NCBI GenBank assembly: GCA_003094535.1
Contig: NATV01000081.1
Coordinates: 1 to 35,667 of the forward strand
DNA length: 35,667 nt
From: a gamma proteobacterium symbiont of Ctena orbiculata
GTDB lineage: Bacteria > Pseudomonadota > Gammaproteobacteria > Chromatiales > Chromatiaceae
Direction of reading: 5' to 3'
Positions 1-9,254 of this stretch are shown piece after piece (positions within the stretch are counted from its first letter, which is position 1; the number at the start of each line of letters is the position of its first letter). Made by a program: the position numbers and the translations under genes. The notes below the pieces were generated by a model that searched no databases, was not told the DNA's origin, and worked only from the letters and a program-made list of their open reading frames with translations.

Positions 1-948
1 CAGCCAATTCAGCGCTTGTCCGAGGAGTCGATCCTGGAGACGGATGAACAGAACTCGGAATACGACAGCCAAAGCCAATATCTTCTTGAGCAGGATGACG
101 GTCTGGAAACAGAGCCCGACTATTTTGCCGGTGGTACCGAATCGCAGATGTCCGAGCTGCTCGATCGGGATTCCGCATCGCTGCTGCTCGAAGGCCGGCG
201 GGATCAAAATAAACTGGCGGAGGTCATTTCCCTCGAGGCCGTTGACAAGGATTTACCCGATAGCGACAAAACGGAGGCTGGTAGCGAGGCATCGGCCCAA
301 CAGGGAGAGCAGGAGCCGTTAACGGAGGAAACCTCGCCGGAGCAGGAGCCATTGGCTGAGGAAACCGCACCGGAGCAGGAGCCTACCCCGGCTGCAGAAG
401 TGGAATTGCAACCGCAGCCACCCATGGATGAGGTGTCCCGCTTTACCTTCGAGGAGGAGTACGAAACACCCCAACCCAATAAATACAGGCGCTACTGGAT
501 GCTGGGCGCTCTACTCCTGCTCCTCCCCCTGGGTGGACAGATCGCATGGTATTCGAGGGACAGACTCGTCAATCACGAGGCCGGACGAGATATTCTTCAG
601 GTTCTGTGCGCGGTTGCGGGATGCGAGGTGCCGATCCGCAGGAACACCGAGCAGATCATCATCAGCGAGCGCGCGCTCGCCGCTCATCCGGAAAAGGAGG
701 AGGTGCTGTCGCTGAAGCTGGAAATGGTAAATGCCGCGGCATTTCAGCAGCCTTTTCCAAAGCTGCAGTTAAGTCTCTACAACGACATAGGCAAGCTGAT
801 CGCAAGACGCACCTTCCTGCCCCGTGAGTACAAGTCGGAACCGGACAGAAACCAGCTGATGATGCCCAAACTCAAGGCTGTGCAGGTTGAACTTGAATTG
901 CTCGATCCAGGAAGCGAGGTCACCGGCTTCAAGTTCGACTTCCTATAG
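1..948 (+). CDS. DUF3426 / zinc-ribbon-type membrane protein (5' end outside window)
   Basis: The frame is open from base 1, and the first possible start inside the window is a TTG at 16, so the true N-terminus (where family members carry an MJ0042-type zinc ribbon) is probably upstream. Numbered from that TTG, residues 1-155 are acidic and low in complexity, with a tandem 11-residue repeat EQEPL(T/A)EET(S/A)P at about 98-119. One membrane segment follows at about 161-178 (WMLGALLLLLPLGGQIAW). The C-terminal 120 residues, rich in beta structure and ending GFKFDF, match the DUF3426 domain. In many gammaproteobacteria this gene lies between prmA and dusB-fis, which fits its place here. The function is unknown; a cytoplasmic acidic region with a periplasmic C-terminal domain is inferred. 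Identification rests on the C-terminal pattern and gene order. Confidence 0.8.
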   Translation, partial: QPIQRLSEESILETDEQNSEYDSQSQYLLEQDDGLETEPDYFAGGTESQMSELLDRDSASLLLEGRRDQNKLAEVISLEAVDKDLPDSDKTEAGSEASAQQGEQEPLTEETSPEQEPLAEETAPEQEPTPAAEVELQPQPPMDEVSRFTFEEEYETPQPNKYRRYWMLGALLLLLPLGGQIAWYSRDRLVNHEAGRDILQVLCAVAGCEVPIRRNTEQIIISERALAAHPEKEEVLSLKLEMVNAAAFQQPFPKLQLSLYNDIGKLIARRTFLPREYKSEPDRNQLMMPKLKAVQVELELLDPGSEVTGFKFDFL

Positions 949-1597
949 CAAGGCATTCAGGATTAGCTAACGGCAAAGCCCCATGTAATAAGCAGCGGAA
1001 CGCGGACTATTTCTATCAGAGCAGGGCATAGACGAAACCCAACAACAGCTCTCAGATTTCTCGGTGGGATCTATTTTACTAAGGCCCCGTCAATCCAAGA
1101 TGCATACCGGCCACGATCTTCTCATGCCTCGCTTTTCGTCTTCGAACAACCATTGGTTGTTGCTCATGATCAGAGGGACCATGACCAAATCCTTGCTTGC
1201 ATATAACCTGTTGGGCAGCTCAGTCACGCGGTGATTAACAAGCATAAAAAAGTCTTACTTGAAAAGGTCGCGCAGAGATCTCTTGGTTGCAATAATTCTG
1301 GTCAACTGTAAAAAAGTTCGACACCTAGAGAACGATCAATTTCAGTAAGGAATTAAATTCTGCATAAAGAATTCACATTCCTCTGTGCGCAGTACCGCAT
1401 CACCCACTCTTTAACATATCTGCCCAAGATTTAAGAGCTTATTCATCACCCTTCCAGCCAATTCACAAGTCGCCTCTTTGGCGCCATTTGTATCAGATCA
1501 ATTCATATTCATTTTGCCTTTGATTCCGCCTACATTTAGAGGTAGTATCCCAACCCCTTCCTCTCCCGTGACTGGCCTCTGAAGAGTGGCAACTTGG
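949..1597. other. Long non-coding gap before dusB-fis
   Basis: About 640 bases lie between the DUF3426 gene and dusB. They are richer in A+T than the flanking genes, with frequent stops in all frames, and I see no gene or RNA fold I recognise. In other gammaproteobacteria the region ahead of dusB-fis carries a strongly regulated promoter, so a promoter is expected here. I could not pick a convincing -35/-10 pair. The one distinct element is the palindrome at 1145-1161. Confidence 0.5.
1145..1161. repeat. 17-bp perfect palindrome in the dusB-fis upstream region
   Basis: The sequence is AACAACCA-T-TGGTTGTT: two 8-base arms around one central base. It could be an operator for a dimeric regulator or a small hairpin. 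Its position about 440 bases upstream of dusB makes a direct role at that promoter uncertain. Confidence 0.4.
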
Positions 1598-2584
1598 ATG
1601 CAAATTGGACCCTATAAATTGGAGAACAATCTGCTATTGGCGCCTATGGCCGGCGTCACTGACAGGCCATTCAGGCAGCTCTGCAGGGAGATGGGGGCTG
1701 CACTTGCCGTTTCCGAGATGGTCTCTTGCGATGCCTCGCTCCGAGGCACCAAAAAGACCGTCAGACGGCTCGACCATGATGGTGAGAAGAGCCCGATCAG
1801 CGTACAGATTGTCGGATCTGAACCTGAGCAAATGGCGCAAGCAGCACAATCGAATGTCGACCACGGCGCGCAGATCATCGATATAAATATGGGATGTCCG
1901 GCAAAAAAGGTATGTAAGCGCGCAGCCGGTTCAGCACTCCTGAAGGACGAACAGCACGTCGCCAGGCTGCTGGATGCCGTTGTCAACGCCGTCGACGTCC
2001 CGGTGACACTGAAGATACGCACAGGGACGGACCTGGAAAATCGAAACGGAGTACGTATCGCTGCAATTGCCGAGGACGCCGGCATTCAGGCCATTGCGGT
2101 TCATGGGCGTACCCGTGCGTGCAAGTTTTCAGGGAGTGCAGAGTACGAAACCATTCGGGACATCAAACAATCAGTCAAGATCCCGATAATCGCAAATGGA
2201 GACATCGATTCACCGCAGAAAGCCGCTTTCGTTTTGAGTCGCACCGGCGCCGATGCCCTGATGATCGGTCGCGCAGCGCAAGGACGCCCATGGATTTTCA
2301 ATGAGATCAATCACTACCTAACTACTGGCAACGCCATGCCGGAGCCCGATCTCGATTGGGTCGCCGAGACCCTTACAGGACATGTCAGGCAGTTATATGA
2401 ATTTTACGGGGAGTACCTTGGCATACGCATCGCGCGAAAACATATTGCCTGGTACAGTAGGGGGCGCCCAGACGGCGCTGTTTTCAGGAACAAAATAAAC
2501 TACACGGAATCCGCAGAACAACAGATACAGGCTATCCGTGACTATTTTGATTGCCTACAAAACAAAGGGGATTTGGCGGCATGA
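1598..2584 (+). CDS. dusB: tRNA-dihydrouridine synthase B
   Basis: DusB reduces uridine to dihydrouridine in the D-loop of tRNA using FMN and NADPH. From the chosen start the protein is 328 residues. The opening MQIGPYKLENN followed by LAPMAGVTDRPFR is the family signature, and NMGCPAKKVCKR carries the catalytic cysteine at residue 100, the same number as in the E. coli enzyme. The FMN-binding barrel motifs HGRT and IIANGDI are also present. A GTG at 1586 would add four residues (MATW), but the ATG at 1598 matches the usual N-terminus and has GAAGAG at 1581-1586 upstream. The last four bases (ATGA) overlap the fis start, so fis is probably translationally coupled to it. The dusB-fis pairing is conserved in gammaproteobacteria. 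Confidence 0.95.
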   Translation: MQIGPYKLENNLLLAPMAGVTDRPFRQLCREMGAALAVSEMVSCDASLRGTKKTVRRLDHDGEKSPISVQIVGSEPEQMAQAAQSNVDHGAQIIDINMGCPAKKVCKRAAGSALLKDEQHVARLLDAVVNAVDVPVTLKIRTGTDLENRNGVRIAAIAEDAGIQAIAVHGRTRACKFSGSAEYETIRDIKQSVKIPIIANGDIDSPQKAAFVLSRTGADALMIGRAAQGRPWIFNEINHYLTTGNAMPEPDLDWVAETLTGHVRQLYEFYGEYLGIRIARKHIAWYSRGRPDGAVFRNKINYTESAEQQIQAIRDYFDCLQNKGDLAA

Positions 2585-2877
2585 TGATTGAAGCTGTTCT
2601 TATCAACAAAGAGAAACAAGATTATCTGACAGTAACGCACAGTAAGAAATCTGAACCTTTGCGCCAATGCGTCAGCGATGCAATGCAACGCTATTTCAAA
2701 AATCTCGATGGCCATGGTGCAAACAATCTCTATCGCTTGGTAATGAATGAAGTTGAAGCGCCTTTGTTGGAAAGCGTCATGAAACATACAGGCGGCAATC
2801 AATCCCAGGCAGCATCGATTTTGGGTATCAGTCGCAGTACCTTGCGCAAGAAGCTCTCGCAGTACGACCTCGACTGA
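2581..2877 (+). CDS. fis: DNA-binding protein Fis
   Basis: Fis is a small dimeric nucleoid protein that bends DNA and regulates rRNA, tRNA and many growth-phase genes. The product is 98 residues, exactly the length of E. coli Fis. The C-terminal helix-turn-helix is clear (GGNQSQAASILGISRSTLRKKL, about residues 72-93), and the preceding helices (LYRLVMNEVEAPLLESVM) form the dimer core. The N-terminal 30 residues differ from the enteric form, as is usual outside that group. Start codons at 2581 and 2584 are adjacent; 2581 gives the ATGA overlap with dusB. A longer frame beginning inside dusB exists but does not match the family. Confidence 0.95.
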   Translation: MMIEAVLINKEKQDYLTVTHSKKSEPLRQCVSDAMQRYFKNLDGHGANNLYRLVMNEVEAPLLESVMKHTGGNQSQAASILGISRSTLRKKLSQYDLD

Positions 2878-2910
2878 CGCTCTGATTCATTTTTTTTGGA
2901 ATTTTCAAAC

Positions 2911-4470
<1,560 letters not shown>

Positions 4471-4504
4471 TCCACGCCCTCAGTAATTGTTAACAACGCC
4501 ATGA

Positions 4505-4597
4505 GCGCAATGAACGGCAAAGCGCGCAGAGAGCATCGATTCAATGCAATCAATATCGTTGCGGGCTTTGCGCCCCATTGCGCACTTTGCGTTATAG
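4505..4597. repeat. Imperfect inverted repeat between purH and purD, related to the GxxExxY flanks
   Basis: Arms at 4505-4527 and 4561-4583 are reverse complements at 18 of 23 positions, both containing GCGCAATG and GCAAAGC. The sequence CTTTGCGTTATAG at 4585-4597 is the exact reverse complement of CTATAACGCAAAG at 34361-34373, beside the GxxExxY gene. This suggests a dispersed intergenic repeat present here without any gene inside. Confidence 0.5.
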
Positions 4598-4625
4598 AAA
4601 ATCAACCAGGCAGCATCTCACGTCT

Positions 4626-5915
4626 ATGAACATACTCATGATCGGCTCCGGCGGCCGCGAACACGCCCTGGCATGGAAGGCCGCGCAATCGGACCTGGTG
4701 GAGCGGGTCTATGTCGCCCCCGGCAATGCAGGCACCGCCCTTGAGGAGAAGCTCGAGAATGTGGAGATCGGCGCCGAGTCGACAGAGCAGCTGATCGAAT
4801 TCGCCAAGCGCAAGCAGGTGGAACTCACCATTGTCGGTCCCGAGGCGCCGCTGGTGAACGGCATCGTCGATGCCTTTTCGGCGGCCGGGCTGCGCTGTTT
4901 CGGACCCACCCAGGGCGCGGCACAGCTCGAGGGTTCGAAATCCTTCACCAAGGATTTTCTCGCCCGACACCATATCCCCAGCGGCAGCTACCGCACCTTT
5001 ACCGAGGTCGATGCCGCCCTCGCCTACCTCGAGCAGGTCGGTGCGCCGATTGTCATCAAGGCCGACGGTCTGGCCGCGGGCAAAGGCGTTATCGTCGCCA
5101 TGGATCGGCCAACCGCGGAATCGGCGGTGCGCGACATGCTCGCCGGCAATGTCTTCGGTGAGGCCGGTCATCGGGTGGTTATCGAGGAGTACCTGGAGGG
5201 CGAAGAGGCCAGCTTTATCGTCATGGCCGACGGCCGGCATGTCCTGCCGATGGCCACCAGCCAGGACCACAAGCGGGTTGGGGACGGCGACAGCGGCCTC
5301 AATACCGGCGGCATGGGGGCCTACTCCCCCGCTCCCGTGGTCACCGACAGCGTCTATCAACGCATCATGGATGAGGTCATCATGCCCACCATCGACGGCA
5401 TGGCCGAAGAGGGCATACCCTACACCGGATTCCTCTATGCCGGACTGATGATCACCGCCGACGGCACACCCAAGGTGATCGAATACAACTGCCGCTTCGG
5501 CGATCCCGAGACCCAACCGATCATGCTGCGCATGCGTTCCGATCTGGTTGCCCACTGCCTGGCCGCCCTGGATGGAAAACTCGATCAGGAGTCAGCGGAT
5601 TGGGATCCCCGCGCATCCGTCGGCGTTGTGTTAGCTGCCGGCGGCTATCCCGGGAGCTACGACAAGGGCAGGGTCATCACCGGACTGCCGGAATCCGACG
5701 ATCTCACGCGCAAGGTATTTCATGCCGGCACCAGGCTGGATGGCACCAGCGTCGTCACCGCGGGTGGCCGTGTATTGTGCGCAACCGCGCTGGGCGACAC
5801 CGTCACCGCGGCGCAGGAGAGCGCCTATACACTGACCCGGGCGATCCATTGGGATGATGTCTACTATCGGACCGACATCGCATACCGCGCCATCGCCAGG
5901 GAACAGAGCGCTTGA
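4626..5915 (+). CDS. purD: Phosphoribosylamine-glycine ligase (GAR synthetase)
   Basis: PurD joins glycine to 5-phosphoribosylamine with ATP, the second step of purine synthesis. From the ATG at 4626 the product is 429 residues, equal to the E. coli enzyme. It opens with MNILMIGSGGREHALAWK, followed by VGPEAPLVNGIVD, and then the ATP-grasp domain with VIKADGLAAGKGVIVA and LNTGGMGAYSP. The metal- and substrate-binding EYNCRFGDPETQ is also present. The frame extends 16 codons upstream, but into the intergenic repeat, so that extension is not accepted. The stop codon overlaps the start of the following VanZ-like gene. Confidence 0.97.
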   Translation: MNILMIGSGGREHALAWKAAQSDLVERVYVAPGNAGTALEEKLENVEIGAESTEQLIEFAKRKQVELTIVGPEAPLVNGIVDAFSAAGLRCFGPTQGAAQLEGSKSFTKDFLARHHIPSGSYRTFTEVDAALAYLEQVGAPIVIKADGLAAGKGVIVAMDRPTAESAVRDMLAGNVFGEAGHRVVIEEYLEGEEASFIVMADGRHVLPMATSQDHKRVGDGDSGLNTGGMGAYSPAPVVTDSVYQRIMDEVIMPTIDGMAEEGIPYTGFLYAGLMITADGTPKVIEYNCRFGDPETQPIMLRMRSDLVAHCLAALDGKLDQESADWDPRASVGVVLAAGGYPGSYDKGRVITGLPESDDLTRKVFHAGTRLDGTSVVTAGGRVLCATALGDTVTAAQESAYTLTRAIHWDDVYYRTDIAYRAIAREQSA

Positions 5916-6346
5916 ATGACAAGGCCGGCGGCGCCGCCTCTATCGCCAATCCGAGCAATTTTCGCCTGCTCCTGGCATTCGCCCTTATCGTCATCAGCTA
6001 CCTGGCATTCACGCCCCAGGAATCCCCGGTTGCCGCCGATATCAACGACAAGATCGCCCATATCCTGGCCTTTGTCGTACTCGCCTTTCTACTCGATTTC
6101 TCCTGGCCGCAATCCCCATGGCGGCCGCTCAAGGCGATCCCACTGTTAGGCTATGGGCTCTTCATCGAGGCTGTCCAGTCGCTGCTGCCTAACCGTGTCT
6201 TTTCCCTGTGGGATTTCGGTGCCGATATACTCGGTGTGCTCATCTATCCGATGCTGTTGCCGCTGCTGATGCGCTATAGCCTATTAAGGGACCTACGCAA
6301 GCGCTCGGCAACATCAGCAACCCTTCAGTCCAACCGCGACGACTAG
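5912..6346 (+). CDS. VanZ-like small membrane protein
   Basis: The 144-residue product has four hydrophobic segments, at about residues 18-34, 46-64, 75-93 and 99-120. The polar motifs fit the VanZ-like family: NDKIAHILAF before segment two, E..Q in segment three, and the WDFGADILGV stretch of segment four. The family role is not established; VanZ itself gives low-level teicoplanin resistance, but most chromosomal homologues have no known function. The start is a TTG whose bases overlap the purD stop (TTGA), with AGGG about a dozen bases upstream, so translation is probably coupled to purD. An ATG at 5916 is in another frame. The hydrophilic C-terminus is rich in Arg and Ser. Confidence 0.75.
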   Translation: MNDKAGGAASIANPSNFRLLLAFALIVISYLAFTPQESPVAADINDKIAHILAFVVLAFLLDFSWPQSPWRPLKAIPLLGYGLFIEAVQSLLPNRVFSLWDFGADILGVLIYPMLLPLLMRYSLLRDLRKRSATSATLQSNRDD

Positions 6347-6597
6347 TTCCACAGCTGAAAAGGTTTCCTGCAGCCCCTCAGGAGACAAGCTTCAACCAGG
6401 ATTAGTACCGGTACAGATTGGAGTATACCTAGTTGGAGCGAAGGCAAAATGGGCACATCGAAATAACCTCTGAAGATCTCTACACACCCGAGATGAGCTA
6501 TGAGTTATATTTATCTAAGAGGGGCAGCAGGCAAACCGATGCCTGCGGAATCCGCCCCAGCGCCAAAAAATTAAAACTATCGTGATAGATCGACTAC

Positions 6598-9066
6598 ATG
6601 AGCAAGGTCAAGCACAGCGCATTCAAATACGATTTCCTCGGCTCGGATCCAAGGGACATTCAACGCTCTGTTTCCAACCACCTCGTATACACGGTCGGCA
6701 AGGATCCCTATACCGCAACGGAACATGATTGGATGATGGCATTCAGCCATGTGGTACGCGACCGTCTCATCGAACGTTGGATGGAGACCCAGCGCAACTA
6801 CTACAGGCACGATGCCAAGCGGGTCTACTACCTGTCGATGGAGTTTCTTATCGGGCGCAGCCTGATCAACAGCCTGCTGAACATGGATATTCACGATGCC
6901 TGTACTGAGGCCCTGCACAAGCTCGGCATCGAACTGGAGCGGCTACGCGGTCTCGAACACGACGCCGCGCTCGGCAATGGCGGACTCGGTCGCCTGGCCG
7001 CCTGCTTTCTCGACTCCATGGCGTCGCTGAACATTCCCGGTTATGGCTACGGCATTCGTTTCGAATATGGCATGTTCCGGCAGAAGATCGAAAACGGCTG
7101 TCAGGTGGAACTGCCGGAAAACTGGCTGCTGCACGACAACCCATGGGAGTTTCCCCGCCCCGAGGTCTCCTACCGGGTTCGCTTTGGCGGCCGGGTGATG
7201 GAGTACCAGGACAGCAAAGGCCGCCGCCATTTTGATTGGATTGAGGGGGATGTGGTCCTGGCCCAGGCCTATGACACCCCGATCCCGGGATTCCAGAACG
7301 ATACCGTCAACAATCTCCGCCTCTGGAGCGCCAAGGCCTACGAGGACTTTGACCTCAACCGTTTCAACCTCGGGGAGTACACCGAGGCCGTGGTCGGCAA
7401 GACCCTGTCGGAGAACATCTCCAAGGTACTCTATCCCAACGACAGCTCGACCATGAACAAGCTGCTGCGTCTGAAGCAGCAATACTTCTTTGTCTGCGCC
7501 TCGCTGAAGGATATTCTGCGGCGTTTTTTCACCGACCATGACAGTCTGAGCGAACTGCCCGGCAAGGTGGCCATTCAACTCAACGATACCCACCCCGCCA
7601 TCGCCATCCCGGAGATGATGCGCCTGCTCATGGACAAGCACCATCTCGAATGGCAACCGGCCTGGGAGATCACCACCCGGGTCTTCTCCTATACCAACCA
7701 CACCCTGCTGCCGGAGGCGCTGGAGACCTGGCCGGTGGATATCTTCGAACAGATGCTGCCTCGCCACCTGCAGTTGATCATGGAGATCAACCGCCGCTTT
7801 CTGCTCATGCTCGGCCATCTTCACCCGGGGGATATCGATATCCTGCGCCGTCTCTCCATCATCGATGAAAGCAACGGCCGGCGTATTCGCATGGCCCATT
7901 TGGCGATTATCGGCAGCCACAAGGTGAACGGTGTCTCGGCACTCCACAGCGAACTCCTGCGCGAGTCGACCTTCAAGGATTTCAACAGCTTTTATCCCGG
8001 CAAGATCATCAATATCACCAACGGCATCACCCCAAGGCGGTGGCTCTACCAGTCCAATCGGGGACTCTCGCAGCTGATCTCCGAAGCCATCGGCAGTGCC
8101 TGGGTCAGGGACCTCAGCCAGATCGAGCAACTTGAGCCGTTGGCGCAAGACACACATTTCCAGGAGCGGTTTTATGCGATAAAGCAGACCAACAAACAGC
8201 GCCTTGCCAAGCTGATCCACTACTACCTGGAGAGCAAGGTCGATCCGGACACCCTATTCGACGTCCAGGTCAAGAGGATCCATGAGTATAAACGACAACT
8301 GCTCAACCTGTTGCGCGCGATCGCCCTCTACAACCGCCTGGTGGATGATTCAAGTACACCTTGCATACCGCGAACCATCCTCTTCGGAGGCAAGGCGGCG
8401 CCGGGCTACGCCATTGCAAAGATGATCATCCGCCTGATCAACGATGTGGCCGATGTCATCGACAACGACCCGGCGGTCAGCGATCGCCTGAAAATCATCT
8501 TCATTCCCAACTATGACGTCACCACCGCATCGGACATTATTCCCGCGGCGGAACTCTCGCAGCAGATCTCCACCGCCGGCATGGAGGCATCGGGCACGGG
8601 AAATATGAAACTCGCCCTCAACGGCGCCCTTACCATAGGTACCCTGGATGGCGCCAACGTGGAGATGCATGAGCGTATCGGTGCCGAGAATATATTCATT
8701 TTCGGCAATACCACAGAGGAAAACAGAAAACTCAATCAACAGGGATACCAGCCAAGACGCTACTACGAATCCGATCCGGTCTTGAAACGGGTCATCGACA
8801 TGATCGCCAACGGCTTCTTTTCTCCCGAGGAACCAGCACGCTACCGCATCATCACCGACAGCCTCCTGAACAGCGACCATTTTAAAGTCATGGCCGATTT
8901 CAGCAGCTACCTGGCGATCAGTGACCAGGCCGATCAGGTCTATCGCGACACTGCAGAGTGGACCAGACGGGCGATCCTCAACACCGCCCGTATGGGCTAC
9001 TTCTCCAGCGACCGTACGATTCACGAGTACGCGGAGAATATCTGGCATGTAAACCCCATCAGATAG
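6598..9066 (+). CDS. glgP: Glycogen/maltodextrin phosphorylase
   Basis: This enzyme releases glucose 1-phosphate from alpha-1,4-glucans using phosphate and pyridoxal phosphate. It is 822 residues, the usual length for bacterial phosphorylases. Family signatures run throughout: VYYLSMEFLIGRSL, ALGNGGLGRLAACFLDS, QLNDTHPAIAIPEMMRL, ITNGITPRRWL, VQVKRIHEYKRQ, and EASGTGNMKLALNG with the cofactor lysine at K671. The substrate site GTLDGANVEM follows. No other glycogen genes are nearby, so storage-glycogen and maltodextrin use cannot be told apart here. The ATG at 6598 has a poor ribosome-binding site but fits the family N-terminus. The 251 bases upstream hold no gene that I can see. Confidence 0.95.
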   Translation: MSKVKHSAFKYDFLGSDPRDIQRSVSNHLVYTVGKDPYTATEHDWMMAFSHVVRDRLIERWMETQRNYYRHDAKRVYYLSMEFLIGRSLINSLLNMDIHDACTEALHKLGIELERLRGLEHDAALGNGGLGRLAACFLDSMASLNIPGYGYGIRFEYGMFRQKIENGCQVELPENWLLHDNPWEFPRPEVSYRVRFGGRVMEYQDSKGRRHFDWIEGDVVLAQAYDTPIPGFQNDTVNNLRLWSAKAYEDFDLNRFNLGEYTEAVVGKTLSENISKVLYPNDSSTMNKLLRLKQQYFFVCASLKDILRRFFTDHDSLSELPGKVAIQLNDTHPAIAIPEMMRLLMDKHHLEWQPAWEITTRVFSYTNHTLLPEALETWPVDIFEQMLPRHLQLIMEINRRFLLMLGHLHPGDIDILRRLSIIDESNGRRIRMAHLAIIGSHKVNGVSALHSELLRESTFKDFNSFYPGKIINITNGITPRRWLYQSNRGLSQLISEAIGSAWVRDLSQIEQLEPLAQDTHFQERFYAIKQTNKQRLAKLIHYYLESKVDPDTLFDVQVKRIHEYKRQLLNLLRAIALYNRLVDDSSTPCIPRTILFGGKAAPGYAIAKMIIRLINDVADVIDNDPAVSDRLKIIFIPNYDVTTASDIIPAAELSQQISTAGMEASGTGNMKLALNGALTIGTLDGANVEMHERIGAENIFIFGNTTEENRKLNQQGYQPRRYYESDPVLKRVIDMIANGFFSPEEPARYRIITDSLLNSDHFKVMADFSSYLAISDQADQVYRDTAEWTRRAILNTARMGYFSSDRTIHEYAENIWHVNPIR

Positions 9067-9202
9067 ATTCCAATCAAGCCACTATCGGGGCCTGTCAATA
9101 CGCAGTCAGGCGAACCCGGGCATGCCGGATGCGATCGGAGCAGCAGCGAAAATTGGATCGGGGCGGATAATTCTAGCTGGTGCCACGAAATATTTATTAG
9201 GA

Positions 9203-9208
9203 TATAAT
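9203..9208 (+). promoter_or_regulatory. Possible -10 element for the multihaem lipoprotein gene
   Basis: A perfect TATAAT lies 46 bases before the ATG at 9255, in an A+T-rich stretch. No good -35 hexamer is found 16-18 bases upstream, so an activator would be needed if this is a promoter. Read-through from glgP is the alternative, as I see no terminator between them. Confidence 0.35.
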
Positions 9209-9254
9209 TCCCAAAAATAATTTTCCACGGCCTTGGGTTCAGGGAGAGCAGACA

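Noticed and set aside
2551-2580. Ten-codon N-terminal extension of Fis
   Set aside because: It lies wholly within dusB, uses a non-ATG start, and the 98-residue form matches the family exactly.
4602-5555. Long open frame antisense to purD
   Set aside because: Explained by codon bias of purD; the sense strand encodes a complete, motif-perfect enzyme.
6943-8220. Long open frame antisense to glgP (over 400 codons)
   Set aside because: It is a shadow of a high-GC coding strand. glgP motifs are complete on the other strand, and the antisense translation resembles no protein family.
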